This document shows positions 62,431 to 64,000 of a DNA stretch of 64,000 nucleotides, piece after piece. The stretch is from contig NZ_VFIY01000018.1 in assembly GCF_006385175.1 (NCBI RefSeq), positions 682,001 to 746,000 of the forward strand, written 5' to 3'. The translations under genes were made by a program, and so were the position numbers. The DNA is from Emcibacter nanhaiensis (GTDB lineage: Bacteria; Pseudomonadota; Alphaproteobacteria; Sphingomonadales; Emcibacteraceae). The notes beneath the pieces were generated by a model that was not told the DNA's origin, did no database searches, and worked only from the letters and a program-made list of their open reading frames with translations. The stretch's first letter is position 1. The number at the start of each line of letters is the position of its first letter.

Positions 62431-63327
62431 ATGAAGCGGGATACAGATAAATTTCACCTGATGAAGGTTTTTCATATGGTGGCCACCAAAGGGTCTTTCA
62501 CCGACGGGGCAAAGGAACTCGGCATGACGGTTTCTTCGGTCAGCAAGGCCGTGCAGCAACTGGAAAGCAACCTGCGGACCAAACTGTTATATCGCACAAC
62601 CCGAAGTCAGAGCCTGACGGACAGCGGGAAAATCTATCTGGCCCAGGCCCGACTTATTCTTGCCGACATCAAGGCGCTGGAAGAACAATTGCTGCAACAG
62701 GCGCAACACCCCTCCGGCACCCTCAGGGTCACGGCGCCCATAGCCATCGGGCAGTTCTTCCTGTCTCCCAAAATTCACGAATTCATGCGCCTTTACCCAC
62801 AGATCCGCATTGAACTCTTCCTCAGCGACAGGGTCGTGGACGTCACTGAGGAAGGTTTTGATCTGGCCATCCGCTCCCGCAACGTCCCGGAAACATCCCC
62901 GCTCTTTTGCAAGAAGCTGGGCTCCCATAGCCGCAAACTGGTTGCCGCCCCCGATTATCTTGCCGGCGTGGAGTTGCCGAAGACACCGGCGCGCCTCCCG
63001 GACCTGAAGCTGCTGAATTATTCCGGATCGCAGGCTTTGGCGGCCTGGTCATTCTCGCACGCGGGACAGGAGATCGCTTTTGAACCGGAAGCCGCTTTGT
63101 CCTGTAATAATTATTATGCTCTGCTTCAGGCCGCCTGCAGCGGCTGCGGTGTGGCAAACCTCTATCAATATCTGGTGGATGAAAAGATTGAGGAAGGTAC
63201 GCTGATTCATCTTCTTCCCGAGTGGAAGCAAAGCGGCCGGGAACTCTACGCCATCTATCATCAGCGGCGGGATATCTCTCCCAAACTTGATAAATTTATT
63301 TCCTTCCTGTCTCGCTCAATTACCTAG
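62431..63327 (+). CDS. LysR-family transcriptional regulator
   Basis: 298 residues from the ATG; a TTG 12 bases upstream is in frame, but neither has a strong ribosome site. The winged HTH is at residues 4-62 (FHMVATKGSFTDGAKELGMTVSSVSKAVQQLE in two blocks, TRSQSLTDSGK), followed by the substrate-binding domain of the CrgA/DmlR-like subgroup (LRVTAPIAIGQFFLSP, IRIELFLSDRVVD, FDLAIRS). It probably controls the divergent NHL-propeller gene, or the flavoprotein/cytochrome unit or the downstream dehydrogenase. Confidence 0.92.
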   Translation: MKRDTDKFHLMKVFHMVATKGSFTDGAKELGMTVSSVSKAVQQLESNLRTKLLYRTTRSQSLTDSGKIYLAQARLILADIKALEEQLLQQAQHPSGTLRVTAPIAIGQFFLSPKIHEFMRLYPQIRIELFLSDRVVDVTEEGFDLAIRSRNVPETSPLFCKKLGSHSRKLVAAPDYLAGVELPKTPARLPDLKLLNYSGSQALAAWSFSHAGQEIAFEPEAALSCNNYYALLQAACSGCGVANLYQYLVDEKIEEGTLIHLLPEWKQSGRELYAIYHQRRDISPKLDKFISFLSRSIT

Positions 63328-63488
63328 ACCTGTCCACCAGGTTCTGCGCAAACCGGCGGTCACTGCAACACTCTGGACGGTGGTCTGCAATCCCTTCACC
63401 ATCTGCAAAAAGGGGGTTGGCTTTTTTAACAGTTTGTAAAATACTGGAACGCCTGGAAAGCGAATAAGAATAATTCAGGAGAGGAAGC

Positions 63489-64000
63489 ATGTCATACAGG
63501 GTTATTCAATGGGCCACCGGCTCGGTCGGCAGCGCCGCCATCGGCGCCATCACCCACCACCGGGATCTGGAGCTTGCGGGCCTGTGGGTCCATTCGGAAG
63601 ACAAGGAAGGCCGGGACGCCGGCGAGCTGGGCGGCCTGCCGCCGCTCGGGATCAAAGCCACCCGCGACAAGGAAAAACTGCTCAACATGGACGCCGACGT
63701 TGTCTGCTATTCGGTCGGCCGGGCGTGGATGAAACAGGGCAAGGATGCCCTGATCGACGAGCTGTGCCACATCCTGCGCTCCGGCAAGAATGTGGTCAAC
63801 ACCACCTGGCCGTCGCTGGTCAATCCGAAAGCCGTCGGCGGCGATGTCTACGACAAACTGCAGGCGGCCTGCCTGGACGGCGGCACCTCCTTTTACACCA
63901 ACGGCATCGACCCCGGCTTCGGCAGTTTCGGCATCGCGCTCTCCGCCTTGGCGCTGAGCAGCAATGCGCGCTGCGTACATATGTATGAGGTGTTGAATTA
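63489..64000 (+). CDS. DapB-like NAD(P)-dependent dehydrogenase, N-terminal part (3' end outside window)
   Basis: About 170 residues before the window ends. The Rossmann start is VIQWATGSVGSAAIGAI, followed by LELAGLWVHS and NVVNTTWPSLV, with GIDPGFG later. This matches the dihydrodipicolinate-reductase-like group that includes 2,4-diaminopentanoate dehydrogenase, often found in catabolic clusters of actinobacteria and sphingomonads, with unknown substrates. A strong AGGAGAGG site precedes the ATG. The 160 bases between the LysR stop and this start show no gene or strong hairpin. Confidence 0.82.
   Translation, partial: MSYRVIQWATGSVGSAAIGAITHHRDLELAGLWVHSEDKEGRDAGELGGLPPLGIKATRDKEKLLNMDADVVCYSVGRAWMKQGKDALIDELCHILRSGKNVVNTTWPSLVNPKAVGGDVYDKLQAACLDGGTSFYTNGIDPGFGSFGIALSALALSSNARCVHMYEVLN

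Noticed and set aside
1-64000. tRNA genes, CRISPR arrays, insertion sequences, integrases
   Set aside because: Reading by eye gave no cloverleaf with a CCA-type end, no spaced repeats and no transposase or integrase motifs; a tRNA or covariance-model scan was not possible here.

Overview
The window is GC-rich, densely coded DNA that looks like an alphaproteobacterial chromosome. The evidence is a che operon with CheD and a STAS protein, LigD-like short-chain dehydrogenases (SDRs), LigF-like glutathione S-transferases (GSTs) and a BluB. A sphingomonad or a marine Kordiimonadales/Emcibacter-type organism would fit, but no rRNA or other taxonomic marker is present, so this is a guess. No tRNA, CRISPR array, insertion sequence or phage gene was seen.

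Bases 1-26577 read as a catabolic island for lignin-derived aromatic dimers. It holds three SDRs of the LigD Calpha-dehydrogenase type, three LigF-like GSTs (two translationally coupled), a Nu-class GST resembling the glutathione lyases of beta-aryl-ether cleavage, a PQQ alcohol dehydrogenase plus an aldehyde dehydrogenase, two ACMSD-superfamily amidohydrolases, a cytochrome P450, an NTF2-like protein of the size of the diarylpropane lyase LdpA, and a carotenoid-oxygenase-family protein with the iron ligands and phenol-binding Tyr/Lys of lignostilbene dioxygenases. MarR and AraC regulators, a Bcr-type exporter, an acyl-CoA synthetase, a 2,4'-dihydroxyacetophenone-dioxygenase-like cupin and a zinc-less quinone-type oxidoreductase follow. 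Two divergent promoter regions share a palindrome (GTTAGTATnCnAyACT), which suggests one regulator for at least part of the island.

Bases 25939-28364 hold bluB converging on an ABC permease/ATPase pair, a plausible corrinoid module without its binding protein. Bases 28427-32479 hold three genes I do not recognise: a secreted protein, a two-helix membrane protein, and a divergent membrane-anchored protein with an HTH-like N-terminus and helical repeats. Bases 32495-42055 are a minus-strand chemotaxis operon: STAS, cheY, cheA, cheW, a triple-PAS soluble receptor, cheR, cheD, cheB and a second soluble receptor-like protein.

Bases 42545-45279 encode a mandelate-dehydrogenase/benzoylformate-decarboxylase-like pair. 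An oleate hydratase, a DUF3175-kinase pair and a Csu-type chaperone-usher pilus locus (48335-52475) follow. A MATE exporter and an esterase sit at 53046-55717; a decayed copy of the MATE 3' end lies just after the esterase, which marks an insertion or recombination junction. The last part (55886-64000) has a soluble receptor with reversed domain order, a PQQ dehydrogenase, a p-cresol/eugenol-hydroxylase-like flavoprotein with its cytochrome c, a beta-propeller protein, a LysR regulator and the start of a DapB-like dehydrogenase.

The proposed flow is uptake, oxidation of the dimer's Calpha alcohol by SDRs, ether cleavage by GSTs, glutathione removal by the Nu GST, and side-chain oxidation by alcohol and aldehyde dehydrogenases and the cupin. 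A parallel stilbene branch would use the NTF2-like protein and the lignostilbene dioxygenase. All substrates are inferred from family resemblance.
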